The translations under genes were made by a program, and so were the position numbers. Below are positions 35,671 through 49,941 of a stretch of 64,000 bases of DNA, piece after piece (the first letter of the stretch is position 1; each line of letters starts with the position of its first letter). The stretch is from Niebla homalea. Its lineage: Eukaryota; Ascomycota; Lecanoromycetes; Lecanorales; Ramalinaceae. Under the pieces are notes generated by a model, which ran no database searches, had not been told where the DNA came from, and saw only the letters and a program-made list of their open reading frames with translations. The stretch spans positions 124,001-188,000 of the forward strand of contig JAHGAU010000023.1 of NCBI GenBank assembly GCA_019925105.1, given 5' to 3'.

Positions 35671-37092
35671 CTAGAGGTATCTACCTTGCCTCCAAGTCCT
35701 AGACCACATATGAGCGACCAAGTCATAGACCACACATGAGCGAGGATTCAGATCCAAGTAGATGGCTGGCCATTTGATGTCCATGAAAGGGCTGATATCC
35801 CCCTTATTGTGATCTCGTGTTCGCCGAACGTGGTTGTGATCAACAAGTACGTGCCAAAGATTCTTCTCGTCTCTTGATTTATGTACTAGCAACGCTAATA
35901 GCTCCTTTCTGGCCTTACATGTACCACCGCCACATTCAGAGGAGTCAAGCTCTTCATCAGAGACAATAGCGGGAGAATCTCCGTCAGACTCAATATCGAG
36001 ATCATCATCAGACTCAATATCGCAAGAATCGAGATCATCATTAGTATCACAGAACTCGGAGACAGAAGTACAGTTGTCATGAAACACCCGGTAGCATGCA
36101 AGGGGTATTGCAATTGAGTGATCATCCATCTTTCTAGAAAGGTGGGGTGGTATCCGGAACTTAAGACCCTTGTTTGTAATTGAATAAGGTGGACGTTGCC
36201 CCAGTCCTCCGCGACCAAAGAAAACCACAACGGTGGTTCTGACGTTGCCGCTCTCCGCAAACTGAATAGGATGAGAGGCAAGGATAGGTCCTCTCACGAT
36301 GAATGAACGCGAATGACTATCTCTTTGTGGTGGCCACCATGCAAAAATAGACTCATCTGCGGATGTCTGGATGATCTCGAGCTGTAGTCTGTGGAAAGCT
36401 CTGTCGCCTTCGCCATAGAGGAGTGGCATGTTGATGCCGAACAAGCCTAACATGCAATACGCCATGTCCTCCACACGACTGGTTTCGCGGCGTGAAAGCC
36501 AGCTCATCTTCTCAGCTATACAAGCTCGGTCATAATTTCCCATAAAGCATTCCTTCCTGAAGAATATTGCTCTTATCCCTGTGGCTTTGACGATCTGAGG
36601 TCTCAATAAATCGATACTCCCAACAAATGTCCAGCTGTGGTTGTAAAATAGTACTTGGACAGGTGCGAGGAGCTCTTGAAGTGTCCACCCGCGTGTGAAC
36701 CATTTACTTCTCATAAATTCTTCCTGGAAAGCCAGCCTTGCATCAGAAGCCTGAGGCGGTAGCTCGCCAAACACATCTGACAGATAGACATAGCACTCTC
36801 GAGCACCTTCGTACCAGCGAAACATGGAATTAATGGCTTCGGAAAGTTCAGCGCTGCTCTTCTTGTCGATGCAACAAGTATCGATCCATACCCAGTGGAG
36901 CTTTCTTTCCGCAGCCAAGAGACAGCATTCCCAAATCTTGGCAAGACCTGGTCCTTCTGGGGCTCTGCCTTTTGACATCTCTTGGAATGATACCTCTTTC
37001 TCACCCCATCTGTGTGAGAGGATTGCATACTGAGGGATCCTCCTGTCGAAGAACTCCTCAAAGTGCAAGTCTTTGGTATGAAGGAGTCTCAT
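35671..37092 (-). CDS. Compact HET-domain protein (HET-E/HET-D type)
   Basis: An intronless gene of 473 residues with ATG at 37092. The HET domain starts almost at the N-terminus: MRLLHTKDLHFEEFFDRRIP, QYAILSHRWG (residues 21-30), KIWECCLLA, LHWVWIDTCCIDKKSSAELS (residues 65-84), NSMFRWYEGARECYVYLSDV and WFTRGWTLQELLAPVQVLFY. After it comes the conserved follow-on segment of this class, EDMAYCMLGLFGINMPLLYG and then EGDRAFHRLQLEII. NACHT, WD40 and ankyrin domains found in HET-E-like proteins are absent; instead the protein ends in an acidic repeat region and a short globular tail. Such proteins act in fusion-triggered cell death or its control. It is a different subclass from the HET gene at 14-16 kb. 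Confidence 0.9.
   Translation of the reverse strand: MRLLHTKDLHFEEFFDRRIPQYAILSHRWGEKEVSFQEMSKGRAPEGPGLAKIWECCLLAAERKLHWVWIDTCCIDKKSSAELSEAINSMFRWYEGARECYVYLSDVFGELPPQASDARLAFQEEFMRSKWFTRGWTLQELLAPVQVLFYNHSWTFVGSIDLLRPQIVKATGIRAIFFRKECFMGNYDRACIAEKMSWLSRRETSRVEDMAYCMLGLFGINMPLLYGEGDRAFHRLQLEIIQTSADESIFAWWPPQRDSHSRSFIVRGPILASHPIQFAESGNVRTTVVVFFGRGGLGQRPPYSITNKGLKFRIPPHLSRKMDDHSIAIPLACYRVFHDNCTSVSEFCDTNDDLDSCDIESDDDLDIESDGDSPAIVSDEELDSSECGGGTCKARKELLALLVHKSRDEKNLWHVLVDHNHVRRTRDHNKGDISPFMDIKWPAIYLDLNPRSCVVYDLVAHMWSRTWRQGRYL
35985..36050 (-). repeat. Imperfect acidic repeat inside the HET gene
   Basis: Repeated units give DIESDDDLDIESDGD and the preceding DDLDSCDIESDDD in the protein. Copies differ by a 9-base insertion. 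Likely a slippage-prone disordered segment. Confidence 0.6.
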
Positions 37093-40056
37093 ACTGGCCA
37101 GATTCTGGCAATTATCAGACTAACTGGATGAGATGTTTCTCAAAACCCAGAGATTACAATCAATACACTGCTCAGTACACTTTTGAACGTCGACTTGGGC
37201 TTTGTCTTCAAGTTGCCGGGTTGATCCTCGGCCTTGATAATCCAAGTCATATGAGACTGCCTTTGAGGTCCTGAGGTGGCAGAGGTGACCGCAAGCTATG
37301 TCCCTCCAATTGCGCTTCTGAAGATATGCTCCACAGACCTTATCGCTCAAAATATGCCAGGATCATAGGCGAGGCTCAAGAAACGGTCAAGAAGCGGGAT
37401 ACAATTGACATACCACGGATTTCCAGTCAAGCCAGCCGTTTTCTGCCCACGGGAGTCTCTCTGCCTCAAAGATAAGAGTAGATGATCATAGTATGTTGCA
37501 CGTTTGCCGTCTTGGATGCCTTATCGAAACGTCAGCCCTCAGCCTGATCGTAGAAGATACGTCATCTCGGACTTATCTTTATATCCGAAAGACGCTTCGG
37601 GGCTCCTGGTGGCTCGGCCGAGCAAGACCGAGGGGCAAAACCGAGGTGGGAATATGGATAATTATAATCCAGCCACTTGGTATTAGGTGCTGCTGCTAAT
37701 CTGCAGCAAATCTGACAATAAGGAGAAAATCGTCAAACAATCCTTAGATTGAGCCGACGATTGATGCTTCTGCAAAGTCGATAGTGGTCCGCAAGACGCT
37801 TATGGGGACTTCGAAAACTAAACTACACAGGACGCAAATTCTCGCTTCCTCACTCTGTTCCTTGACCCGCTTGATGAGACGAGCTTACTGTGGACCTATG
37901 CAGTCTCAAATGCTTCCTTCCAAAAACCAAGGCTGTCAAAGAATCATCCGGCGCGGACGCGGCAGAAGGTCTCACAGCAGGCGCATGCAGCCGCAGTCCG
38001 CAGAAGAGTCTTGTGATTGTTTATATCGAATCTCAAAAGCTTTTCCGTTTCCCAAGCTTCTCCGTGATGGCGGTGCTCGAAGAGCCCTTTTAAATGTCGC
38101 TATAGGTTTCTTGGTGTAGCAGGAGGCAGCTGCAACCCACTTCCATGGCCTCGCAGAGATATGTATATTTTTCCTCCTGTTCTCCCCTCCATTGTTTTTC
38201 TCTCGCCCCCCAAGGTGCATCCTTTACTGACCATAACATCCAACATTCTGGCGGAGCAGCCTCCCGGCCATCCTTCCTCACAAAATTGACGGCGGACTCT
38301 ATATTGTTCCTGGGAACGTCCACATTTTCACGCCCATCTACGGATGAGTTTATCTGTGAACCCTTGGAGATAGTTCATGGATGTCTACATTGGATTATGC
38401 CTTCATTCATTCAGAAGATTTAACGAATAAGGGTGGGGTAAGAAGGCTTAATTTGAACAAGCTGTTTCTATTCAACCCGAATCTTTCCCATGTGTCATAT
38501 GGAATATCCTTTCCAACATGGGCCCTTCTTCATCATCCACCTTGTTTGGTCATTACTCTTCAAAGTTGCTCTTTGAAAATTCTCCATTGGGATGCTCAAT
38601 ACCAGCGCCCATGCAATACAACCGTAGCTCTGAATAAGCAAGCCCAGAATCCTGCCCCTTGCACCCGAGTCGTACCCCCTTGCTACCAACCAAAGCATAC
38701 GGTTTAAGTCCCCCCTCCAAAAGCAGACTCAGGCCCTACAGAACAAATCGTTTTTCAAGAGTAATGTTAGCCAAACTTCTCTTACAGCATCGCCTCTCTT
38801 CCTTTTCCTGTACCTGCAGATGCAACATCCACTCCAGTGGCCCCAGCCAGCCAGACAGCTGTGTATGCACTACCCGCCCACCAACACCTTTCCCTTCCTC
38901 ACATTCTTTAAGCGTGACAGGATAATTTTCAGCTATCCCCAACCTGCACGCATATCCTGATCATCATTCTCATAATGCCAACTAATTGGCCCCTATATCA
39001 GTGGTTGCCATGCTTCAACACACTCACTGCCATGGGACATTTGTGAACGAGAGCCCCCCACCAAGGGGTTGGTGGGTTGGGTGGGCAAGCTATGCATCTC
39101 TGTTTCATGGCACCACAATGCTGCATGAATATGAATGTCCGCATCACACACACTCTCTCTTCTTATGGTTCCGAAAGAGCATGAGAGGATGAACGCCCGG
39201 GTTCTTCTACTCCTCCGCCGTTGAGCGGCGAATGCTCGAAATGTGCTTTTTGTGTTTTTTTTTTAAATTCTGGGGCGATGGTAGGTTTACCCGTCCGCCA
39301 CCACCTCCTCGCTACTGATGTTTCCGAGGGTTTTTTTCGGGGGAGGGGGGTAAGGCAGACGACGATGATGATGAGGACGAGCACGGTGATTCTGGACAGA
39401 GCGTGTGACAAGACCGATATTATTGAGGGTCATCTTGAACACGAGGAATGGTGGCGAGCTGCAGCTATTCACTGATTCCGGGGCTGTGGCGGCAGCGACG
39501 TGGAGCAGGGGCTGTATCTTCGGGTTGGAAACTTTGGTGCAGTTCGGGCGGGCGTTTTTGCGTGAGCAGATGGGGGAGTTTAACGAGACGAGCGTGTCTG
39601 TGGTTGCTGAGGCCGTTGAGTCACTTCACCATTATACATGTCATCGATTCATGTATGGCCAGTTAGTCAGTGGAAAACGATGGCGGTTGGCGATTCGACC
39701 ATTCCATGTGGGCTGAGATGCTAGAAAAGCGCGTGGCTGCGGAAAAGGGGCCCAAAGAGGGAGATGTGCGAGTGGTTGGCGATGGGGAAGCTGCGTCATT
39801 TCATCGCATGGTGATATTTGTCAATCCCCGGACTCTTTGTGCACGATTGCATCCAGCAAGGACGCCGTGTCATCCAGTACTTGTGAGGGAATATCAGATA
39901 CCGTCGGAAGTGAGAGAGAGAGCCTGCGCGATGATGTTGGTCCAAGGGGGACCCTCGACGAAACCATGCTTCCTGTCTTGTCCTTCATGGAAAATCATTT
40001 AGCCCTTGTCTCCTTATTATTATCTACTCTCAATACCTTTCGAACCAACTCACATC
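37093..40056. other. About 3 kb without a supported gene
   Basis: Frames of 60-110 codons exist on both strands, none with a domain or splice chain I can defend. The plus frame at 39405-39716 (FGLETLVQFGRAFLREQMGE) is the most protein-like but has no recognisable family. Confidence 0.4.
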
Positions 40057-40844
40057 ATGCGTCCCTCCCTCGTCCTTGTCCCAGCCCTCACAGCCTTCAC
40101 CTCCGCCTAATCCCTCGGCGTCAACAATGACGTCGCATGTACCCGTGACTGGTCCGCCTCCTTCCCCCGACTCTGTAGTCAAACAGCCCGGACTGAAACC
40201 TCCATCTGGCGGAGGCGGTGACGCTGGATGCGCCCTCCCGTGCCGGACCGGCTACTCCATCAGCGGCAACGGCAATGCATTCTTCGCCAATTGCGGTCAT
40301 TTGAATATCGTGCTTCCACATGGGAGAGGTGAGACTCTCCCCAAGGTGCGGATGGCTTGTGCTCACCTATTTTGCGACAATGAAAGTTACGGACTGAAGG
40401 GTCAACATATTAAGTTGGGGAGTTGGGACACGTGAGTATCTCTTGCGGTCGATGAAGGAGGTGCAATGCGTTGACATTTGCGAGGGTCAGGTCGGGTGGG
40501 AAATACAAGCTGGTGAGTGCGTTTGTTTGGTGCAATGGGTGTTGGCATGACGGGTGTGCGACAGGATGATAGCGGATATTTCATGTATACGCACGGGACG
40601 AGCGTCACTATCACGCGATCTGATGGCTGGTAAGTCTTGTCTTGTCTGTCTATCTTGAGGGGTGAGCGATTTCGCTGATGAAGAATAGCTACACGTCCAG
40701 CTGCACGCCTGGTGAGTAGATAAATCTTGGGTATGGAGTTATCGAGGTGTGGGGTTGTTATAGTCCATCACAGTGACTTGCTGGACAAAAGAATGGTGGT
40801 GGTACTGGAGCGATGGGAGACTGGATGATTGGGGAATACAATGA
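40057..40844 (+). pseudogene. Small cysteine-rich secreted protein gene with early stop
   Basis: A chain of short exons: one ending at 40431, then 40491-40512, 40565-40629, 40689-40711 and 40774-40844. The four donors are GTGAGT, GTGAGT, GTAAGT and GTGAGT, and all joins are in phase. The product reads GCALPCRTGYSISGNGNAFF, ANCGHLNIVLPHG, MACAHLFCDNESYG, GSWDTSGGKYKLDDSGYFMY, ITRSDGCYTSSCTP. The 5-prime end is broken. ATG 40057 gives a signal peptide (MRPSLVLVPALTAFTSA) followed at once by TAA (40108-40110); the same frame then continues SLGVNNDVACTRDWSASFPR. A 40-bp intron could then link it to the main exon. Without the stop this would be a typical small secreted cysteine-rich protein. The family is not recognised. 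Confidence 0.5.
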
Positions 40845-43800
40845 GTATATATCTTGTGAATCGTTCAAGTGTGCTCTGACAAAGCCAAAGATTATTGAGA
40901 ATGTATCAAATTGCATTTCCTGTGCGTCTGTTGTCGTCTGTATGCAATGTGTTTGCTCAGCAAAAGATTTGATCATTGTGATCAGGCCTTCGTCCTCCTT
41001 GATACTCTTCACGATTGATTTGCAGATGATCAGGTTTTGTTATTATTTATCAGCTTGTTCGTTCAGTGGCAATGGAGTGAATGAAAGTGCCACCAAACTC
41101 CATATACCATCAGCTATGTTATCAATTCAAACAGATACCTACGTTCGTGAAAAGGAGAGGAGACTTGGGTCAAAAAGGATGGGTTGGTAACAGCAGCAAG
41201 GCCAATTCAGCTGTGATATTTCATGAACCATGTAAGCGGATCACGAGGTTGAGAAAGGGAGGCTCCCGGATTCATCGTGACTTGTTTCCTCAATGGAATA
41301 TTTGTGCTTGATGAATAAGGGATATCAAAATTGTAATGGATCGATCCTTGGAGGGGAGAAAAATATTACCCGGGGGGGAGTGGGGCGGACGGATCCCGGA
41401 TGGTCGGCGAGGAGACGCCATAACTCCACGACTCCACGAGCATTGACAGGCGGGTGTGGCTCCCGGGGTTTGCGGACTCCGGGGAGGAAACGGTACGGCT
41501 TTTGCGCATCTACAGATGTACGTACTCCTAGCCTCCTACTCTTCTAGCTATTTAGTAGTCTTCCTGGAGTGTTGGACGAAGAGGGCTGGCAGTTGACTCT
41601 TTGCACGTGTGATTGGGTCTGAAGTACTCGGTACCGAACCCACATTCTCCCTCTAAATGCAGAATGCTGCCTCCTCAACCTATCGAAACTCGAAAAGCGA
41701 TCCACCCGGGTATGCATTACGGAAAATGACAAATACCGTGCAGCGTATCCATGTCACTGGTGGAAGCAATATGCACGATTGCACGTTCCCCGAATGCTAC
41801 TAGTACTACTACTGTCTACATAGAGCGCAGAGCAGCCTGCCTGCTTTGCTATCTCCCACACGAATGACCATCATGCCCGATATTCCGTAAAGGTCCAAGT
41901 GATTGATTGAGCGCCCTCGACCCTTGACTCTCACTCAACGGTCGCAATGACTCACTCCCACGAGAAAAAAAAAGCAAGTCCCGATCGTCCAGGTTCCGGC
42001 TGTAATCGGAACAATCAGCGTCAATTATCACATGGCCATCACACGGTCCGATTTGACAGAATGTTCGTGAAACTGCTGATCACCGCGTGGACGAGAAGTA
42101 ATAAAGTAAGATATAGGCGCCCTGAGATGTGTAAAAACGGTTATTCAGACAAAACCGTTGGATGTGCATCCGAATATCTGATAGGCCTCGAGCCTTACCT
42201 AAAGGCTACCTACAGTACCGAGTACCTACCTCGAGCCTACTTGCCCATCCGCAATGATCGACGAGATCCCTGCTTCTCCCGCAAGCCACGATCTGCGACT
42301 ATGTCGTTAGCAGCTCTTAGCAGTTGCAGACAGCTTGACAGATGACGAATCTTTACTAGGCTTGCCAATCATGCTCATGAGCGAGCATGACCGAGGTAAG
42401 TCTCCGGCTGGGTCAAAGATACCGGAAGCGTGAATTTGAAATATACTTGCAGACGCCAGGTGAGGCACATATGATGGGACAAGGGTCGTACGATGAAGGC
42501 CAATTGCAAGACCGACGACCCTTCAATCTATGCCAAAAGATCATTAAGCACTCACCAGTGCCACCGCTCACCAGCACTGGAGAGGTATTATTGATCCCTG
42601 CTTCGGCTTCAGAATACGCGATTTAGCTACTAGCTTGGCCTGTCACCATCAACCCGGTTACCAAGGCCATAAATTGACTTTCTCGAGTCAAGCTGCCGTC
42701 CAAATCCTACGGACGTCCATGGCCATTCACTACCGAATTATCGTGACGAGTGTCTTCTCCCGAAACACCATTCTCGTCTGGAACTGCTGCCGCATGCTCA
42801 TAAAGCTATAATGATCTACAGACTTGCATCGCATCACGAGCTGTCCTGCTGCACCTCTGTTCTCGGAAGCCTTCTCCTTTTATCCGCAGCATCAGCCTGG
42901 TGCCCTTAGTCAAAGCTTGGAAATTGCTGAGTCCTGACGAACACGATTGCCTAATTGCCATGTTCCATATTGCCCTTCAATCCTTTTAACCGACTGTCTA
43001 CCCTTCGAGAATTTAGCACCCAGCTGTCATCAACCTCCTCCCTTGAGGTTTCACTCTCCCTCTTGCCAATGAGCTGCATTTTAGCCTCTCATATCGCCGT
43101 CGTTCTTGCAGCCGAACACTCGGACCTTATCCTCGACGGAGGCATCTTACTATCCGTATCGTCATCAATAACATCCGAAAAGCACCTCGAATAAGTGTCT
43201 TCATCCTTCAGTCTCATCTTCGTCATCTTGACCTCCCGCGTCTATATCGACCGACTCGGGATCGACGAGCATCCAGTCCAGTCAGCCCTCCGAAACGCCG
43301 TTCCACCTGGTTTGACCGCCCACCGCCTTCATAGCCCTCAGACTTGGAAGCAGATGCTTAGAGACTGCAATCGCTTCCCGTCAGAGCAACAGAATCCAAG
43401 CTCACTCCATCAGTAACTCACCCCGCGCCTCTGCACCCCGCAAAGTTGGGCTGTAATTGCACGCTTTCCCAGGAAGGTCCACGAGAAGCTTCCAAACATA
43501 GGTGCTCGCTTTCTGAACGCTTTTGCACGCGGCCCAGATATAGGCTCTGCTGAATCGAGTAAACGCTCGAGTTCCGTGCAAATAAATCCAGCCTTCCACC
43601 AATCTCCATTACAACACTGTTCTCACCTAGGGCTGCCTCTTCCTTACCGCATACTCCCCGTCAAAACCGTGTAGCAGCGCTTGGTGGAAGAGGCAATTTC
43701 GCTCTTCTCTGTACGGCCACCAATTGACTTCGTGTTCGGACATCCTTTTTTCGAGGAAAAGCCTTTCTTCTTGCTGCAGGTAAGCACCATTATTTCCTCA

Positions 43801-43886
43801 AACCGGACGTCAGCTATCTTTAGATCCTCCGGCAAATTAGCTCAACCAATGTATGCGACAGAAGCTGATTTATCTTAGCCGTCGAT
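40845..43886. other. About 3 kb without a firm gene
   Basis: One possible small gene lies at 42387-42626 (79 codons). It contains a GTAAGT...CTTGCAG pair 57 bp apart whose removal also keeps the frame, so coding potential cannot be judged. The stretch 42955-43886 probably includes the leader of the next gene. Confidence 0.35.
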
Positions 43887-45079
43887 ATGCCTGCAGATTT
43901 CGTCTTCATCAATGAGGACGCCCCGCTGGCCGGCCAGTCCACACACAACAAGCGCCGGGTGAGAGCGCAAGCCGCTCGGGGGCCACATACCAACAGCAGC
44001 AACAGCACCGTTGTTAGCACTTTGGCCCTTCCCGCAACCGAGACTGTGACAACCAAGTCTCTTCCCAACAGGCGAGGCAGTCAGCGCAATGGCTCCGCCC
44101 AGGCCATTTCGTTCAGCGATGATTCCATCCAAGATCTCCGCCATCGGAATGGCATGGAGGATAAGAAGGACACTAGGATTGTCATCACGGTCGAGGAGAA
44201 ACCGTTGGAAGCCGAGATTGATTTCAACTCCACGCCCTCCCAGCAGATCAGCTCTGACAATTCTCGCCGCGAGACCGCCGTTGTCCACAAGACAGAAGCC
44301 TCAGACCATCCATCGACCAAGCAGATTGTCGTCGCCGCCCCCACAACACGCATGAATAGGGGGATGTTCGCTCAAGGTCCTCCACCGAGTACCAGTCTCT
44401 TCTTCAACCACTGTAAGCTCCCCATTCTACACAATCGCATCATTGAAGTCCCTGCCGTAGCCTCCTCCGCGATTTCCGCTCGGACCTACAATTTTCGAAC
44501 TCATTGAGACATATGCTGATCCCTTCAGATATCACGAACATGGCCGTCCCCATCCCCGAGCTCGACCTCGAAACCCCCGAGATCCTACGCAAACGCTGGG
44601 TCCCCTGGGTCTGCCAATTCCCTGCAGTGATGTCCGTCATCCTCCTCACCTCGGCGCACCACTACGCCGTGGTCTTCGGCCAGGACGCCGCGCGCACCGC
44701 CCAGATCGTCAATCTGAAGTCGCGCACGCATGGCTACCTCATCAAGTTGCTACAGGCAGTGTCTAACGATCCAAGGCTCTCGGACATTTTGATCGGCTGT
44801 GTGGCAAAGTTGGCTAGCTACGAGGCGTCATTCGGACGCGATCTGGCCGCTTTCACTACGCACATGAACTTCCTGGAGACGTTGGTGAAGAAGCGGGGTG
44901 GGCTGTCGAAGTTGGGACTGGGCGGGTTGCTGGAACGGATGATTTTGTGGATTGATATAAATAGCGCGTTTCAGTTTGGTACAGAGGTGAGGTTTTGGGC
45001 GCCTCTGCCGTTGGCGGGACATACCAGCCCTGTATGGATGTTTGCGAACCCACGGGGGTTCTTGGGCTATGAGGCATAG
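43887..45079 (+). CDS. Fungal transcription-factor-like protein without zinc cluster
   Basis: Exons 43887-44412 and 44529-45079, with a 116-bp intron (GTAAGC donor, CTTCAG acceptor), 358 residues. The opening MPADFVFINEDAPLAG and KRRVRAQAARGPHTN are the hallmark of a large ascomycete family with a basic N-terminal motif followed by a fungal-specific transcription-factor-like helical region, but no Zn2Cys6 finger. The helical part here includes ILLTSAHHYAVVFGQD, SRTHGYLIKLLQAVSNDPRL, IGCVAKLASYEASFG and HMNFLETLVKKRGGLSKLGL, as in that family. Such proteins are annotated as transcriptional regulators by similarity only. It is shorter than many relatives (450-600 residues) and ends soon after an AFQFGT segment, so the end may be truncated. 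Confidence 0.8.
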
Positions 45080-45977
45080 GATGCGTGAGCGATTCTAACC
45101 AGGTCTGGGGGGGGTTAGTTGCTGTGGAGGATCCGTTGTAGCGTGGGAGGACGATGTACACCATACGATTGTTTGTACGATCCAAGCGCTGGATCATGGC
45201 AGGCGATGAGCAGAGGCGCAAGGAAATGTCACAGAACGATGTCAATTTGCTGTGGATGAACGATTCCATGTCAAGTATGTGAGGATATATCTTCTCGGAA
45301 CTAGGTCAGTAATCCAAAGGCAGTGAGCCAATGACATACCTAAGCTCTTGGGACTTTGGCTGACCCCCCAACCGGACAGTACAAATAATACCGTATCAGG
45401 GTTCTGAATGCGCATGACACCACCGCTGGAGGTGCCAGGGGAGCTTCGTTCTTAGCGGGGGTTACAGCGTCATTTAACGAGGCCCACAGATCAAGAGATA
45501 ACATGCTCTGATAGGGCTCGACCCCCCGCAAAATGTAGCAGACAAAGCGTATTATCTGTCCTGTCCAGTTGGTGGGTCTGCCCGTTTGGTGGGTGTTTGT
45601 CCGGTTGGGGGATCACCTCTTCTAAATGTTAAATTATCGTCAAATTCAACGCCTTGATTGGCTTCTCCCACTTCCTTCCCTCCGTTCACCCGATTGTGCA
45701 TCTGGGCGCCCACAACTCGTTCCCACATCAAACATCATTCATAGCACCATCTTATTGGGAACCAGTCACACTAGTTCTTGGGCATGTTCTGGAACATGGC
45801 CTCGCCTGGGAGCAGTCCTCCTTCGAGGATGCTTCCCCGCATCACCAGCGTCATACATAATGCTGATCCTTTACAGCTCAAGTTCGCGACTATTCCTGCA
45901 ATTGAGCCTTCTGCCTTCTCGTATCATTGCTGGAAACAGAAACATACACCCAAAATAGAAAGGCCCTGATTTCGACC
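45080..45977. promoter_or_regulatory. Intergenic upstream of the catalase-like gene
   Basis: 898 bp with no supported gene. Contains short GGTGGGT-type direct repeats at about 45560-45600 and CT-rich sequence near the downstream start. Confidence 0.35.
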
Positions 45978-47332
45978 ATGGACATTTCCAACAAAGCAGA
46001 AGACCAAGCCGCAATGGCCAATCGCAAATACCTGTCCTGGAAGAGCGAGGGCGTGGAGAAGATCCCACCAAATGAGGCCGAGGACATCCAAGCTGTGGCA
46101 GACATGGTCAACGCGATGCAAAAAGCCCAATACAATTCTCATCGACATTGCTACACCGGCACGCATGCCCGCACCCAGGGTATCGTCAAAGGCAAGGTCA
46201 TAGTGGAGGACAATCTGCCCAAGCATTTGAAGCAGAGCCTGTTCGAGCATGCAGGGGAATATCCCGTTGTCTGTCGCTACTCGAGCGAGCCTGGAGACCC
46301 GGGCTTGGATGTTCGCCCCCAGCTTCCATTCTCTTCAATTGTCATCTTTCCCCATAGCCTTCGCCATCTCTCTCTTCTTAGCCCCACGGAGAGCGCTCTG
46401 TACTGACTCAATCCCCGCTTTTCAGGACCGTATTCCTCAACCTCGCGGTTTCGCCATGAAACTCTTCAACGTGCCTGGCGAAATGTTTGACGAGACCAAG
46501 ACCGCGCAGGACATCGAATTCAACAGCACCCCTGCCCTCGACCTCGCCGACGCGAAGACCACCAAGGAGATCATCGATCTGCGCATCAACTACGGCGGCA
46601 ATCAGCCCGAACTCTACAAGCGGCTCGAAGCCCGCCCGGACACCGACCTGCAGAAATTTCGGGACTCGGTGCGCAACACACATTTGGAGTCTACTCGGCA
46701 GTATTCGCAGACGGCGTACCGATTTGGGGAGTATGTGGCCAAGTACTGCCTCGTGCCTAGCACCGAGACGCAGCGGAAGCTGTATGAAGAGACGGTGAAG
46801 CCTGACAGCGATCCCTCCGACATCCTGTCGCAATGGCTACAAAACTTTCACGCCGCGCATGACGCCGAATACCTCTGGCAATTCCAGCTTCTCGAGAACT
46901 TGGATGACCAACCCGTCGAATACGCGGGCAAAGTGTGGGATCCCGAGAAGTATCCCTGGCAGACCGTCGCAAAGCTGGTGATACCAAAGCAAGAGAGTTT
47001 CGATTACGAATTGAAGAGCTTTTGGGAAGATCACATGCGGATTGATCCGTGGTTGGGGTTGAAGTCGCTGCAGCCGTTGGGGAGTCCCAATCGGTTGAGG
47101 AAGGTGGTGTATCCGGCAAGCAGCGGCTTGAGGAGGAAGATGAATGGGAGGAAGGAGGTTCAGGTGCATAGTATGGAGCAAATCCCGTGAGTGAAAAGAC
47201 ATCCATCTGTGTTTAAAGAGAATGCAGCGGATGAGCAAGGCTGACGTGAATATGCATAACAGGGGCCCTCCAACACCGAGCACAAACGGGACGAATGGGG
47301 CCAGTGCTATGGAGCCAATAGTGGTCAATTGA
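45978..47332 (+). CDS. Catalase-like heme domain protein
   Basis: Exons 45978-46310, 46426-47186 and 47263-47332 (introns 115 and 76 bp) join in frame to 387 residues. Catalase-like features: YTGTHARTQGIVKGKVIV (H63 aligns with the distal His of catalases), EYPVVCRYSSEPGDPGLDD and RGFAMKLFNVPGEMFDETKT, the family's RGFAxKxY segment. The C-terminal half (DILSQWLQNFHAAHDAEYLW, KVWDPEKYPWQTVAKLVIP) is that of the shorter catalase-related proteins. I do not see the proximal-Tyr motif of true catalases. Length is about 390 rather than 500-700. It probably binds heme and acts on peroxides, as an allene-oxide- or peroxidase-like enzyme; substrate unknown. The final exon supplies only a short tail after IPGPPTP; without splicing a stop would follow IP. 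Confidence 0.82.
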
Positions 47333-48053
47333 GGAGCCATGGACTCTGAACACGGGCATACAAGAGTGGCAAGGAACAAGGGCCAATTCCCAGTTCTGCG
47401 ATCTGGGTGGAGGCCGTCCGAAATCATCCATGGCGATGTACATTATATCATTCAGGAGCAGAGAAACACGAAAGGACAGCCGACAAGGCTTAAGTCATTG
47501 AGACCAGCAAACCACGCTTTCACTTCACCATCCTTCCTTCAGGCTGGGTTCCCTTAGGAATTCCCTTGTCCATGTCGCCTTCGCTGTCCCCTCATGCTTG
47601 CCAGATACCCATTGCTTCTCACTCACCGTCATCCTCCCGACGATCTCCTCGCATGCCTACGCTCCGAGATCAGAACGCATGAGAAATCTGGTTCTGTCAT
47701 CGGATCGCCCGCTGAACCCCAAAAAGGAGGCTGAGGAAGGCTTGGCATTGGTTTCGCCTGCTTAGTAAACCATCTAGCCTGCATCTCCAGATTTGATTTT
47801 GATAAGTCCAATGCACGACACTTGGGCGGTCTACTGGCCAACGTGCTCGTAGTGATGTGCGAGTGTCAAATTGTATGCTGGAAGAGAACTCATGTCAAAT
47901 AGGACCCGCTGTCATTCATCACTGGAATCGAAAGGTCAAGGCTGTACTACCGGTTCTGATTGCAATCTGATTTTCAAACTGCTTGCCTCTTACCATGTCT
48001 TTCTTCTCCTAAAAAGATCCTCCTTCTTGATCATACTGTAGCATTATCCGAAG
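47333..48053. promoter_or_regulatory. Upstream region of CYP51
   Basis: 721 bp between the catalase-like gene and CYP51 on the same strand. No supported open frame. I cannot point to a sterol-regulatory element with confidence. Confidence 0.35.

Positions 48054-49941
<1,888 letters not shown>

Noticed and set aside
42387..42626. Small gene with or without a 57-bp intron
   Set aside because: Both spliced and unspliced versions stay open and neither has a recognisable motif, so coding potential cannot be shown.
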